DNA of 64,000 nt, taken from positions 1-64,000 of the forward strand of contig JBMNGW010000009.1 of the NCBI GenBank assembly GCA_050950025.1, written 5' to 3'. Positions 56,715-64,000 of the stretch are shown piece after piece (within the stretch, counting starts at the first letter, position 1; every line of letters starts with the position of its first letter). This stretch comes from JBMNGW01 sp050950025 (GTDB lineage Bacteria > Spirochaetota > Spirochaetia > Sphaerochaetales > Sphaerochaetaceae). The translations under genes were made by a program, and so were the position numbers. A model generated the notes under the pieces. That model saw nothing but the letters and a program-made list of their open reading frames with translations, was not told the DNA's origin and made no database searches.

Positions 56715-57179
56715 TTAGTCAAAATACCACAAGAATCCCAACGAAGTGCCAAAGTCGAACTTGATATCAGGATAGACAGCCAGTCCGGGGGCAATTTTAA
56801 AGAAAGCTTCGGCAGGGAACTGCTCAAAGAAATAAGAGAGTCCCACAGGAACGTTTACAGAGGCGGCAAAAGCTTTAAAATCGGTGGCAATATGAGCTGC
56901 TGCGGTTACTCCGGCATTCACATAGAAAGGCAAATCGCCAATGGCAAACTCATAGACATCATATTGAGCACCCGCTTCAATTGCGATACTTCCGCCATAG
57001 TTGTACCCCATGGTTCCAACTACTCTAAAATCGTCCATGCCGTACTTGATGGCAACTCCGCTTACCGGATATCCGCCGCTGAGTCCCACACCAAGGCCGT
57101 TGGTTTTCATGTAGCTTGCTGCCGTAAGAGGAAGCGCTACAATAAGAACAAGAGCGAGAACAAGAATTACTTTCTTCAT
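56715..57179 (-). CDS. Small secreted beta-strand protein (putative outer-membrane protein)
   Basis: A 154-residue protein with a clear signal peptide (MKKVILVLALVLIVALPLTAA). The mature part alternates polar and non-polar residues in short glycine-rich strands (GLGVGLSGGYPVSGVAIKYG, VVGTMGYNYGGSIAIEAGAQ) and ends in GFLWYFD, which fits an eight-stranded outer-membrane barrel. It resembles the 60131 protein in size and layout, though identity is low. The ATG has a GGAGAAAG site. It has its own promoter at 57261. Function unknown. Confidence 0.6.
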   Translation of the reverse strand: MKKVILVLALVLIVALPLTAASYMKTNGLGVGLSGGYPVSGVAIKYGMDDFRVVGTMGYNYGGSIAIEAGAQYDVYEFAIGDLPFYVNAGVTAAAHIATDFKAFAASVNVPVGLSYFFEQFPAEAFFKIAPGLAVYPDIKFDFGTSLGFLWYFD

Positions 57180-57260
57180 ACTTTCTCCTTTGGGATTATC
57201 TCCCAGGGTAACGACTTGTAAACCAGAATACCTGATTTCTTTATCCCTATATAAAGGGAC

Positions 57261-57289
57261 AACATAGCCAAAAGTTACACTACCGTCAA
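57261..57289 (-). promoter_or_regulatory. Sigma-70 promoter of the 56715 gene
   Basis: On the minus strand TTGACG (57284-57289), 17 bases, TATGTT (57261-57266). A CCCTTTATATAGGG hairpin follows in the leader, which is about 75 bases long. Confidence 0.65.
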
Positions 57290-57422
57290 GATTATGACAT
57301 TATTTACGGATTTGTACATCCTTTTATTGCTCTATTTTCTCCCTACCCCTTTTTACGTTGGTTTTAGACACTTAACGAACTTTCGTCAATCTGTTATAGT
57401 TGTCCGACCATAGGAGGCGGCC

Positions 57423-59036
57423 ATGAAAGATAACCAAAGCAGGCGGCTTACGCCAAGAGGATTCATTACCGGATTTTTCGGTTTGATTATCATCACCAGC
57501 AGCTCTATGTATGTGGCATTGCGTATGGGGGCTTTACCTTGGCCCACAGTCTTTGTCACTGTTGTCAGCATGGCTATTTTGCGCCTTTTCAAAGGTTCCA
57601 CCCTGCAAGAAATTAACGTTACCCATACAATGATGAGCGCAGGAGCCATGGTTGCGGGGGGATTGGCTTTCACTCTTCCCGGCATCTGGATGCTTAACAG
57701 CCAAGCCACCTTCCCCCTTCACTCAATTTTAATTCTCACCATTGTGGGAGCTGTGCTGGGAACCTTGTTCACTGTCATTGCCCGCCAGCGCTATATCGTT
57801 GAAGAGGAGCTTCCTTTTCCTATGGGCCAAGCCGCCTACAACACTCTAATTGCCAGCACCACGAAAGGCAAAGGGGCTAAAACCCTCTTTATTGCTATGC
57901 TCTTTGCCGTAGTATTTACCGTTTTGCGGGATCAATTCCCCCTGATTCCTCCAGTTCTGATTCTATTTGGCGGCAGTGCTTTACTACCGGCCTTATCGTT
58001 GTGGGTATCTCCGATGGCAGCAGGTATCGGGGCCATTATTGGGCCGGTACTCTCTTTGGTGTGGTTGGGTGGAGCAGTGTTTGGCTACGTGTTACTGACT
58101 CCCATCGGCATTGCACTAAAGCTGTTTGAGAATATCGCTGCTGCCGATTTGTTTCGCCAAAACCTAGGGATTGGCTTAATGGTGGGAACGGGCATCGGTA
58201 TTTTAATCAAAGCTTTTATTCAGAAAATTAAAGTTCAAAAGAAGGGAGAACCCAAAGAATCACCGTTTGCTGTTCTGCCTGCCAAAACACTGATAATTGC
58301 CGCTGCTATAGTAATCGCTGCTTTAATTTTGCTAAGTGTCGGCACTGAAATCTCCTTTTTGCAGGCAGTAATAACACTCATTGGCATTTATTTGACAACG
58401 CAATTAGCAGCGATGCTCACAGGGCAAACTGGCATCAACCCGATGGAGATTTTTGGTATCCTTGTGTTATTGGCAATTCAAGTTATTTGGAGCCCTTCCA
58501 CCAATGCTGCGTTCAGTGTGGCAGCTGTAACTGCCGTAGCCTGTGGATTAACCGGGGATATGATGAACGACTTAAAGTCGGGTCATTTACTGGGCACCAA
58601 AGCACTGAGTCAAATTGTGGCTGAAGGTATCGGCGGAGTTGTGGGAGCTGTTGTGGCCGTTATTGCCCTGTTTGTCCTTAAAAACTCTTTTGGCGGCTTT
58701 GGTTCTGAGCTTTTGCCCGCCCCTCAAGCTAAGGCAGTGACTGCCATGGTGGGGGGATTGGGCCACGTTCCCGCTTTTATTGTGGGAACAATAATCGGCA
58801 TCGGCTTATATTTGGGATCCGTGCCGGCAGCCACTTTGGGACTGGGAATCTACTTACCGTTTAACATCTCTGCCATCATGGGCCTTGGGGCTATTATCTT
58901 GATAATCACCAAAGCGCTATTGGGCAAAAACAGATATGCTGTTATTGGTGAAAAGACCAACCTTATTGCCAGCGGCTTTTTAGGTGGAGAGGGAATCACC
59001 GGCGTATTACTGGCAATTATTGCGATGTTCTCCTAA
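57423..59036 (+). CDS. OPT-family oligopeptide transporter
   Basis: A 537-residue, highly hydrophobic protein with about 14-16 membrane helices, typical of the OPT family of proton-driven peptide (or metal-chelate) transporters. Seen: SSSMYVALRMGALPWPTVF near the start, PFPMGQAAYNTLIAS near 135, GLTGDMMNDLKSGHLLGTKAL near 380, and LYLGSVPAATLGLGIYLPF near 465. The gene follows AGGAGGCGGCC-ATG. Peptide specificity is unknown. It lies before rlmN on the same strand. Confidence 0.9.
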   Translation: MKDNQSRRLTPRGFITGFFGLIIITSSSMYVALRMGALPWPTVFVTVVSMAILRLFKGSTLQEINVTHTMMSAGAMVAGGLAFTLPGIWMLNSQATFPLHSILILTIVGAVLGTLFTVIARQRYIVEEELPFPMGQAAYNTLIASTTKGKGAKTLFIAMLFAVVFTVLRDQFPLIPPVLILFGGSALLPALSLWVSPMAAGIGAIIGPVLSLVWLGGAVFGYVLLTPIGIALKLFENIAAADLFRQNLGIGLMVGTGIGILIKAFIQKIKVQKKGEPKESPFAVLPAKTLIIAAAIVIAALILLSVGTEISFLQAVITLIGIYLTTQLAAMLTGQTGINPMEIFGILVLLAIQVIWSPSTNAAFSVAAVTAVACGLTGDMMNDLKSGHLLGTKALSQIVAEGIGGVVGAVVAVIALFVLKNSFGGFGSELLPAPQAKAVTAMVGGLGHVPAFIVGTIIGIGLYLGSVPAATLGLGIYLPFNISAIMGLGAIILIITKALLGKNRYAVIGEKTNLIASGFLGGEGITGVLLAIIAMFS

Positions 59037-59061
59037 GATGCCCAGTGGAGGAACACATAGG

Positions 59062-60111
59062 ATGAACCAAAGGCGCAAAATGCCTAAAAGCTTATATGCA
59101 ATGAAGCCCAATGAACTATTGGGTGCCTTACACTTGGAAAAACCGTTTCAAGGGCGGCAGATATATCGCTGGCTGACTCGCGGCATTGTTGATTATGAAA
59201 AGATGACCGATTTAAGCAAAACCTTGCGCTCTGAGCTACAAGAGTCGATGCCCTCGGTCCTTTCGACGACTGTGCTTACACACCAAGAAGATGAAACAGG
59301 AGCCATAAAAATTGCCCTAAGATTGCACGATGGGCTCATCATTGAAGCGGTGTTGCTAACCGACGACAAAGGGCGGAGCACTGCCTGTTTATCCAGTCAA
59401 GTCGGCTGTGCTATGGGCTGTACCTTCTGTCGTACCGCCACCATGGGCTTAGAACGTAATTTACAAGCTTTTGAAATTGTGGAGCAGTTTGTCCATTTGT
59501 TACATATCGATCCCTCTGTAAGCCACATTGTGTTTATGGGGATGGGTGAGCCTATGGCCAACTTTGATGAAGTAATCAAAGCCATCTCTTTTTTACACGA
59601 TTCGGATGGTTTTAATATTGGCTATCGGCGCATCACTATCAGTACCTGCGGCTTAGTGCCGGGAATTAAAGCTTTGGGAGAGCTGAATCTTCCCATTAAA
59701 TTGGCTGTCTCTTTAGCTGCTGCCGATGATAAACTCAGAACGCTTTTGATGCCTGTTAACAAAGCTTACCCGCTGGCTGAAGTAAAAGAGGCTCTTGTGG
59801 GTTATCAAGCGACTGTGCAAAAGCGATTCACCCTTGAATATGTCATGCTCAAAGAGCAAAACACGTCATACGAAGATGCAACAAAATTGGCCTCTTTTAT
59901 CAGAGGCCTTGATGTCATGGTCAATCTCATTCCTTGGAATCCGGCAGCTGAGCTTGCCTGGGAAACACCCACAGCAAAAGAGATCAGCCGCTTCACAAAA
60001 GCTCTAGAGCAAATGGGAGTCCCCTATACTCGACGCCATGCGCGCGGTAAAGGTGTCAACGGAGCTTGCGGCCAGTTGGCAGTCCAAACCAGAGGCCGCA
60101 ATACACAATAA
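59062..60111 (+). CDS. rlmN: 23S rRNA / tRNA adenosine-2 methyltransferase RlmN
   Basis: A 349-residue radical-SAM enzyme that methylates A2503 in 23S rRNA and A37 in some tRNAs. The start at 59062 has a GGAGG 9 bases upstream; an ATG at 59038 is also in frame. The radical-SAM cysteines are C116, C120 and C123 (CAMGCTFC). The resolving Cys109 (ACLSSQ) and the C-terminal methyl-carrying Cys (GACGQL, near residue 335) are both present. FMGMGEPMANFDEVIKA is the SAM-contacting motif. It follows the OPT gene by 25 bases. Confidence 0.95.
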   Translation: MNQRRKMPKSLYAMKPNELLGALHLEKPFQGRQIYRWLTRGIVDYEKMTDLSKTLRSELQESMPSVLSTTVLTHQEDETGAIKIALRLHDGLIIEAVLLTDDKGRSTACLSSQVGCAMGCTFCRTATMGLERNLQAFEIVEQFVHLLHIDPSVSHIVFMGMGEPMANFDEVIKAISFLHDSDGFNIGYRRITISTCGLVPGIKALGELNLPIKLAVSLAAADDKLRTLLMPVNKAYPLAEVKEALVGYQATVQKRFTLEYVMLKEQNTSYEDATKLASFIRGLDVMVNLIPWNPAAELAWETPTAKEISRFTKALEQMGVPYTRRHARGKGVNGACGQLAVQTRGRNTQ

Positions 60112-60130
60112 CAAACATCTAACCAATCAA

Positions 60131-60592
60131 TTAAAACAGATAGTAAGCTCCGGCAGAGCCAGTAAAGCCCAAGGCTCCACCCCAGTTTACAATTATTTCG
60201 GGGCCTGCTTTCACGAAGATCTTCACCGGATAATCATCCATGTACCAAGTCCAGGTAACCGGAATCCCCACGGAGACCAGTGTCGCAAATTTACTAAAAT
60301 AGAGGCCTAAATTACCGCCGACACTTAAATAGAGGTCTAATCCCCAATCGCTTTGGATAAACGGAGTCGGAAAGTTATAACCTCCTCCCAAGCGCAAAAG
60401 AAATGAATTTGACCCATATCCTACATCAGCAGCAGCATATGCAGAACCAAAATTATATTCACCTGTTGCACCGATATGGAATGGAATTCCAGTGACCAAC
60501 CCAGCTCCTATTCCATCTCGTGCTTTGCCGGCAAAAACCGCACTTGTTCCAATCAATACCAGCAGAAGAAGTATCACAGTAAGTTTTTTCAT
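60131..60592 (-). CDS. Small secreted beta-strand protein, similar in layout to the 56715 protein
   Basis: A 153-residue protein with signal peptide MKKLTVILLLLVLIGTSAVFA. Start at the ATG 60592 because AGGAGG lies 5 bases upstream; a GTG 6 bases earlier is less likely. The mature part has glycine-rich alternating strands (GIGAGLVTGIPFHIGATGEY, SFLLRLGGGYNFPTPF) and ends with the aromatic GAYYLF, which suits insertion as an outer-membrane barrel. It has its own promoter at 60634. Function unknown. Confidence 0.6.
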   Translation of the reverse strand: MKKLTVILLLLVLIGTSAVFAGKARDGIGAGLVTGIPFHIGATGEYNFGSAYAAADVGYGSNSFLLRLGGGYNFPTPFIQSDWGLDLYLSVGGNLGLYFSKFATLVSVGIPVTWTWYMDDYPVKIFVKAGPEIIVNWGGALGFTGSAGAYYLF

Positions 60593-60633
60593 GGCCACCT
60601 CCTCTTAGACATTCGTCTTGTGCCTCATTTCCA

Positions 60634-60661
60634 ATCTTATCCCCTCCTTGAAGGATGTCAA
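60634..60661 (-). promoter_or_regulatory. Sigma-70 promoter of the 60131 gene
   Basis: On the minus strand TTGACA (60656-60661), 16 bases, TAAGAT (60634-60639). The ATG is about 35 bases downstream of the expected start, with AGGAGG in the leader. Confidence 0.65.
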
Positions 60662-60694
60662 GAAGAATAAGATATAACATGTGAGGAAGGTAGG

Positions 60695-60730
60695 TAAAAA
60701 AAATGCTCCCGTCCACTGTGGAGGGGAGCC
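60695..60730 (-). terminator. Terminator of alaS
   Basis: On the minus strand GCTCCC and GGGAGC flank a TCCAC-AG-TGGA inner stem, followed by ATTTTTTTT. A classical intrinsic terminator just after the alaS stop. Confidence 0.88.
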
Positions 60731-60737
60731 TAGATGG

Positions 60738-62522
60738 TTATTTTTCCAACACTGCTCTGATTCTGCGCACTCCGGCAGAGGAAGATTGCTCTTTTTTGAT
60801 GACAAAACGGCCCATCGATCCGGTGCTATTTACATGCGGTCCTCCGCAAACTTCTTTGGAGAAATCGCCGACGCTGTAGACTTTCACTTTCTCATCATAC
60901 TTACCGTCAAACAGGGCAATCGCATGGGCATTGCGAGCTTGCTCTAAGGTCATGGTTTCAAAAGAGACGGGCAAATCTTGGTCAATGACATCGTTGACAA
61001 TTTGCTGAACTTGTTGAATCTCTTCTTTGGTCATTGGTTTGTCGTGGGTAAAATCAAAACGCAATCTTTCGGTAGTAATGTTTGATCCTTTTTGGGCCAC
61101 ATGGTCACCAAGAACCATAATCAAAGCTTTATGCAAAAGGTGTGTTGCTGTATGCAAAGCCGTGGTCAGCTCGCTATGATCGGCCAGTCCCCCTTTGAAC
61201 TGTTGTTCGCTTCCTGCTCGTGAAAGTTCTTGATGCTTTTCATACGCAGCTTGAAACCCCTCTAAATCGACGGAAAACCCGTTCTCAGCTGCCAGCTCTT
61301 GTGTCAGCTCAATGGGAAAGCCATAGGTGTCGTAGAGTTTGAAAGCAAGGCGTCCGCTAATGATGCGGCTATTTCCTTTGAGGAGGTTAGGCAACATTTT
61401 GGCAAATTCATGCTCCCCTTTTTGTAAGGTATTGGAGAATTTTTGCTCTTCAAGTTCCAATTCACTGAGGATAAAATCACGATTTTCTGCCAGCTCAGGA
61501 TAACTGCCTTGGTACATATCAATGACAATCTGGGCCAATGTTCCAAGAAACTCTCCTTCAATGTGGAGTTTTTTACCGTGGCGAATGGCCCGTCGAATCA
61601 GGCGTCGGAGAATATACCCTTGACCAACATTGGAAGGCTTAACCCCTTTTTGATCTCCTAGGATAAAAACACTGGTACGCGCATGATCGGCAATAATGCG
61701 TACCGACACATCAGTTGTTTCATCTTCTGTATAGGTAATAGAACTGAGCTCTTCAATTTTCTTAATCAGCGGAATGAAGACTTCTGTCTCATAGACACTC
61801 TTTTTTCCCTGTAAAACAGCAATGGTCCGCTCAATACCCATGCCGGTATCAACGCACTTGCGCTCCATTGGCACGTAGGTATGTTCATGGGTCTTGCGGT
61901 ATTGCATAAATACATCGTTCCAAATTTCAAAGTACTTACCGCACGAGCAGCCGGGGCGACACTGATCAGAGCAAGCGGGTCTGCCTGTGTCGATGAACAT
62001 CTCTGTATCAGGGCCACAGGGTCCGACTTCTCCTGCAGGTCCCCACCAGTTATCTTCACGCGGCAAAAAGTAAATCCGTTCTTGAGGAATTCCTTTATCC
62101 AACCAATGTTGAGCCGATTCTTCATCTCGGGGAACTTCATCATCACCTTCAAAAACCGTCACAGAGAGTTTATCTTTATCGATGTTCAAATGTTTGGTGA
62201 GAAATTCATAACTATAATCAATGGCCTCTTTTTTAAAATAATCGCCTAACGACCAGTTACCGAGCATTTCAAAAAAAGTGAGGTGATGCGGATCTCCCAC
62301 CGCTTCAATGTCACCGGTGCGAATGCATTTTTGGTAATTGACCAAGCGGTTGCCTGCCGGATGCTCTTGACCAAGGATGTAGGGAACCAACGGATGCATC
62401 CCTGCTGTGGTAAAGAGGACCGTGGGGTCATTTTCGGGTATTAAAGAGGCTCCTGAGATCTGTTTGTGATCTTTGGAGACAAAAAAATCGATAAATTTTT
62501 GGCGTAGTTCATCTGCTTTCAT
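60738..62522 (-). CDS. alaS: Alanyl-tRNA synthetase, short spirochaete form
   Basis: A 594-residue AlaRS. The aminoacylation core (ELRQKFIDFFVSKDHK to about 440) and the editing domain are present, with the zinc motif HTATHLLH and CGGPHVNSTG near the end. The C-terminal C-Ala domain found in most bacteria (full length ~875) is absent; Borrelia and Treponema enzymes are likewise about 600 residues, so this is normal for the phylum. A cysteine-rich insert (CSDQCRPGCSCGKYFEIWN) lies at about residue 183-202. It has no Shine-Dalgarno and is transcribed from a consensus promoter 8 bases before the ATG. Confidence 0.96.
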   Translation of the reverse strand: MKADELRQKFIDFFVSKDHKQISGASLIPENDPTVLFTTAGMHPLVPYILGQEHPAGNRLVNYQKCIRTGDIEAVGDPHHLTFFEMLGNWSLGDYFKKEAIDYSYEFLTKHLNIDKDKLSVTVFEGDDEVPRDEESAQHWLDKGIPQERIYFLPREDNWWGPAGEVGPCGPDTEMFIDTGRPACSDQCRPGCSCGKYFEIWNDVFMQYRKTHEHTYVPMERKCVDTGMGIERTIAVLQGKKSVYETEVFIPLIKKIEELSSITYTEDETTDVSVRIIADHARTSVFILGDQKGVKPSNVGQGYILRRLIRRAIRHGKKLHIEGEFLGTLAQIVIDMYQGSYPELAENRDFILSELELEEQKFSNTLQKGEHEFAKMLPNLLKGNSRIISGRLAFKLYDTYGFPIELTQELAAENGFSVDLEGFQAAYEKHQELSRAGSEQQFKGGLADHSELTTALHTATHLLHKALIMVLGDHVAQKGSNITTERLRFDFTHDKPMTKEEIQQVQQIVNDVIDQDLPVSFETMTLEQARNAHAIALFDGKYDEKVKVYSVGDFSKEVCGGPHVNSTGSMGRFVIKKEQSSSAGVRRIRAVLEK

Positions 62523-62530
62523 GGCTTTGA

Positions 62531-62559
62531 ATACTATGGAAGGAGTACTTTTGTGTCAA
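62531..62559 (-). promoter_or_regulatory. Consensus promoter of alaS, leaderless arrangement
   Basis: On the minus strand TTGACA (62554-62559), 17 bases, TAGTAT (62531-62536), then eight bases to the ATG at 62522. There is no ribosome site between them. Confidence 0.7.
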
Positions 62560-62561
62560 GC

Positions 62562-63461
62562 TTAGTCAAAAAGCGGAAGCTGTTCTTTAGAAGAAATAAA
62601 CAGTGTTTTATAGAGCTCTTCGGCTCTTTTGATCACCACTGTATGCGGTAACAGTGAAAGGCGCCGCGGCCAAGAAAGGCTTCGGTTGTCCAAAGCATGT
62701 TGAAACAGAGCGACTTGCCTGCCAATGTGCGCAGCATGCTCTGCCTGCCCTACTGCCGTCCCTCCATCGCGATCTTCAACAACAAGAGTTGCTCGACATA
62801 AAGCATTCATCAGCTGCCCTTTAAGTAGCACATGCCACGCTTTTGGCTCAACTGTGGGAGGAATCTGCGTTACGACAGCCCCGTTAGAAAGTATCTTGTT
62901 ATAAAGGGCAAGACGATTACTTTGCACAGGCTGAACCAAAGAAGTCTGCAAAACTGCCAGTGCAGGCACTTTCATGGCAGCTGCACTTAAAAGTGCAGTC
63001 CCTTCTATTCCCACCGCCATTCCCGAGGCAATAACCACAGGATGTTCAACTAAAGCATGAACGCTCTTTTTGGCCGTTTCAATCCCTTCGACACTGGCTG
63101 TTCGTGTACCGACAATAGCCAATGAGGCCTTTTTTAACCAATCTGGATTGCCTCTTAAATATAAAAAACGGGGAGGCTCTTCCAATTGCCTTAGCGCTTG
63201 CGGATACAACGGATCTTTAGTCGAAATGACCATATCGTGCAACGTGAGTTTGGCATACTGTGCCCGTACCCAAAAAAGGCTTTCTGAAAGCTTATTGGGT
63301 GAGAGCGAAGTTGCCTCGGCATACAAGCCAATGTGGTCTAAAAAAGGCTCTGCAAGCGAGATCTCCTTCTCAATCTGATTGACTAAGATTTCAACTTTTT
63401 GTTGGTCTTGCAGTGCATGTATAAGGGTATGGTAATTGATTGCTTCAGTACGGCTGTCCAT
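62562..63461 (-). CDS. dprA: Divergent DprA/Smf family protein
   Basis: A 299-residue member of the DprA family, which in other bacteria loads RecA on incoming single-stranded DNA. The Rossmann-like core is recognisable: RFLYLRGNPDWL, LAIVGTRTASVEGIETAK, VIASGMAVGIEGTALLSAA, VTQIPPTVEPK and ATLVVEDRDGGTAVGQAEHAA. The usual SGLARGID is SGMAVGIE and FPxRNRxI is VLLKGQLM, so key DNA-contacting residues are replaced. The C-terminal DML1-like winged helix is missing. Loss or change of DNA binding is possible. It precedes alaS on the same strand, but alaS has its own promoter between them. No Shine-Dalgarno is evident. Confidence 0.78.
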   Translation of the reverse strand: MDSRTEAINYHTLIHALQDQQKVEILVNQIEKEISLAEPFLDHIGLYAEATSLSPNKLSESLFWVRAQYAKLTLHDMVISTKDPLYPQALRQLEEPPRFLYLRGNPDWLKKASLAIVGTRTASVEGIETAKKSVHALVEHPVVIASGMAVGIEGTALLSAAAMKVPALAVLQTSLVQPVQSNRLALYNKILSNGAVVTQIPPTVEPKAWHVLLKGQLMNALCRATLVVEDRDGGTAVGQAEHAAHIGRQVALFQHALDNRSLSWPRRLSLLPHTVVIKRAEELYKTLFISSKEQLPLFD

Positions 63462-63554
63462 GGATTCTCAGTGTATAAGCAGAAGCAAAGGGAAGCAAGA
63501 TAGGCTTTAACCTAGCACCACCTCTTTAGTGCTCTTTATTGGCAATCTCAGAGG

Positions 63555-64000
63555 TTAGCCCACTCTAAGTCTGTTTATTCTTGAACCTATCAACTCTTTG
63601 TAGTTTGTTTGCTCTTTAGTGGGTAACAAGCTTTGGTCAATCTCTTCATAAAATCGGCCCTTCAAGCTCATCAGCCGATTCATCAGAGTCTCTGATGCTT
63701 TGGCATTAATGCCATAAGCTTCAGCTAAGTATAAAAAGTCAGCTCTATTAAGCTTGCTCCGTTTTCCTCGTAACGTAAGAGCACTCTCTTCTAAGTCTTC
63801 TTTGAGTATGAGATTAGTAGGAAGTAAATCATAGGCTGGTGTTAACACATACTGCAGGTTATCAGGGGCATATAAAGAGAAGTTCTTTAAGTGCATATCA
63901 CTGTTGCCGGTAATAAAAGAGAAAACAAGGAGGGACCACAAGGTAATAGCATCGAGTAAGCGAGGCGAGTAGCGTTTCAATATTTTGCCAAGGTGCTCAT
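63555..64000 (-). CDS. HipA-family kinase, C-terminal part (runs off the window)
   Basis: The visible ~147 residues are the C-terminal part of a HipA-type Ser/Thr kinase; the frame is open to the window edge (HLGKILKRYSPRLLDA at the edge). The catalytic loop TGNSDMHLKNFSL and the metal-binding YDLLPT of the kinase are intact, followed by the helical C-terminal domain. In E. coli, HipA phosphorylates glutamyl-tRNA synthetase and causes persistence; in other systems the substrate is tryptophanyl-tRNA synthetase. Whether an antitoxin gene accompanies it lies outside the window. The end at 63555 is followed by about 90 gene-free bases. Confidence 0.85.
   Translation of the reverse strand, partial: EHLGKILKRYSPRLLDAITLWSLLVFSFITGNSDMHLKNFSLYAPDNLQYVLTPAYDLLPTNLILKEDLEESALTLRGKRSKLNRADFLYLAEAYGINAKASETLMNRLMSLKGRFYEEIDQSLLPTKEQTNYKELIGSRINRLRVG

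Overview
The window looks like a spirochaete chromosome segment of moderate GC content. The evidence is a short alanyl-tRNA synthetase (594 aa, without the usual C-terminal domain), a Treponema-type class II PurE, a probable P13-family membrane protein, and several lipoprotein or secreted genes. The assignment is inferred from gene families; no rRNA or other marker is present. Sphaerochaeta or Treponema relatives are the best guess. Gene density is high, with many 1-4 base overlaps.

Layout. 1-3248: amino-acid ABC transporter operon (binding-protein tail, permease, ATPase) with an FAD oxidoreductase. 3241-5848: frameshifted cardiolipin synthase behind a TPR membrane protein. 5955-9605: queH, zupT, a DUF1893 gene and a patatin/beta-barrel lipase. 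9666-13987: argC-J-B-D on the minus strand behind two ARG-box-like sites. 14187-14959: flavin-reductase-like and cupin genes. 15038-24583: purine operon purL-M-Q(S)-C-E-F-D(N) behind a structured leader and intrinsic terminator. 24998-34489: tRNA-Leu, mltG, a coiled-coil gene, a DbpA-RBD protein, an MBL hydrolase, a DksA-type regulator, thrH, a broken Gfo/Idh/MocA gene, a pseudo-5'-nucleotidase lipoprotein and a DMT exporter. 34486-43024: a MutY-like glycosylase, AI-2E exporter, trmJ, GDPD, nagB, helicase-nuclease, mnmA and tRNA-Asp. 43025-44000: a repeat-bearing AT-rich gap. 44001-48420: iron-chelate/cobalamin-type ABC operon with an unknown partner, then an orphan AbiEi-like antitoxin. 48758-60592: P13-like, PAP2, topA, LiaF-like, ychF, hflX, OPT, rlmN and two small barrel proteins. 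60738-64000: alaS, dprA and a HipA C-terminal half running off the edge.

Main discovery. The purine operon encodes both glutamine amidotransferases of the pathway (PurQ and PurF), and both have lost their glutaminase catalytic residues while the synthase or transferase residues remain. PurQ has Asn in place of the nucleophilic Cys and QPK in place of the His-Pro-Glu element. PurF has Ser instead of the N-terminal Cys, plus changes at the conserved Asn and Asp. PurE is of the class II type that takes CO2 directly, and no purK is present. I infer a purine pathway that runs on free ammonia and CO2 rather than glutamine and bicarbonate/ATP. PurQ also carries a C-terminal extension that reads as two tandem PurS-like modules, so PurQ may survive as the scaffold of the PurL complex.

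Other themes. Several first-of-operon genes lack a Shine-Dalgarno sequence and have a sigma-70 promoter whose -10 box ends 6-8 bases before the ATG (queH, the 14187 gene, the DMT exporter, the AI-2E gene, trmJ, the 53019 gene, alaS), which points to leaderless mRNAs. Several proteins are degenerate copies of enzymes (5'-nucleotidase, DEAD-box helicase, DprA). At least two genes are interrupted by frameshifts. Three exact 32-bp-period repeats lie about 600 bases upstream of the iron-type transporter.
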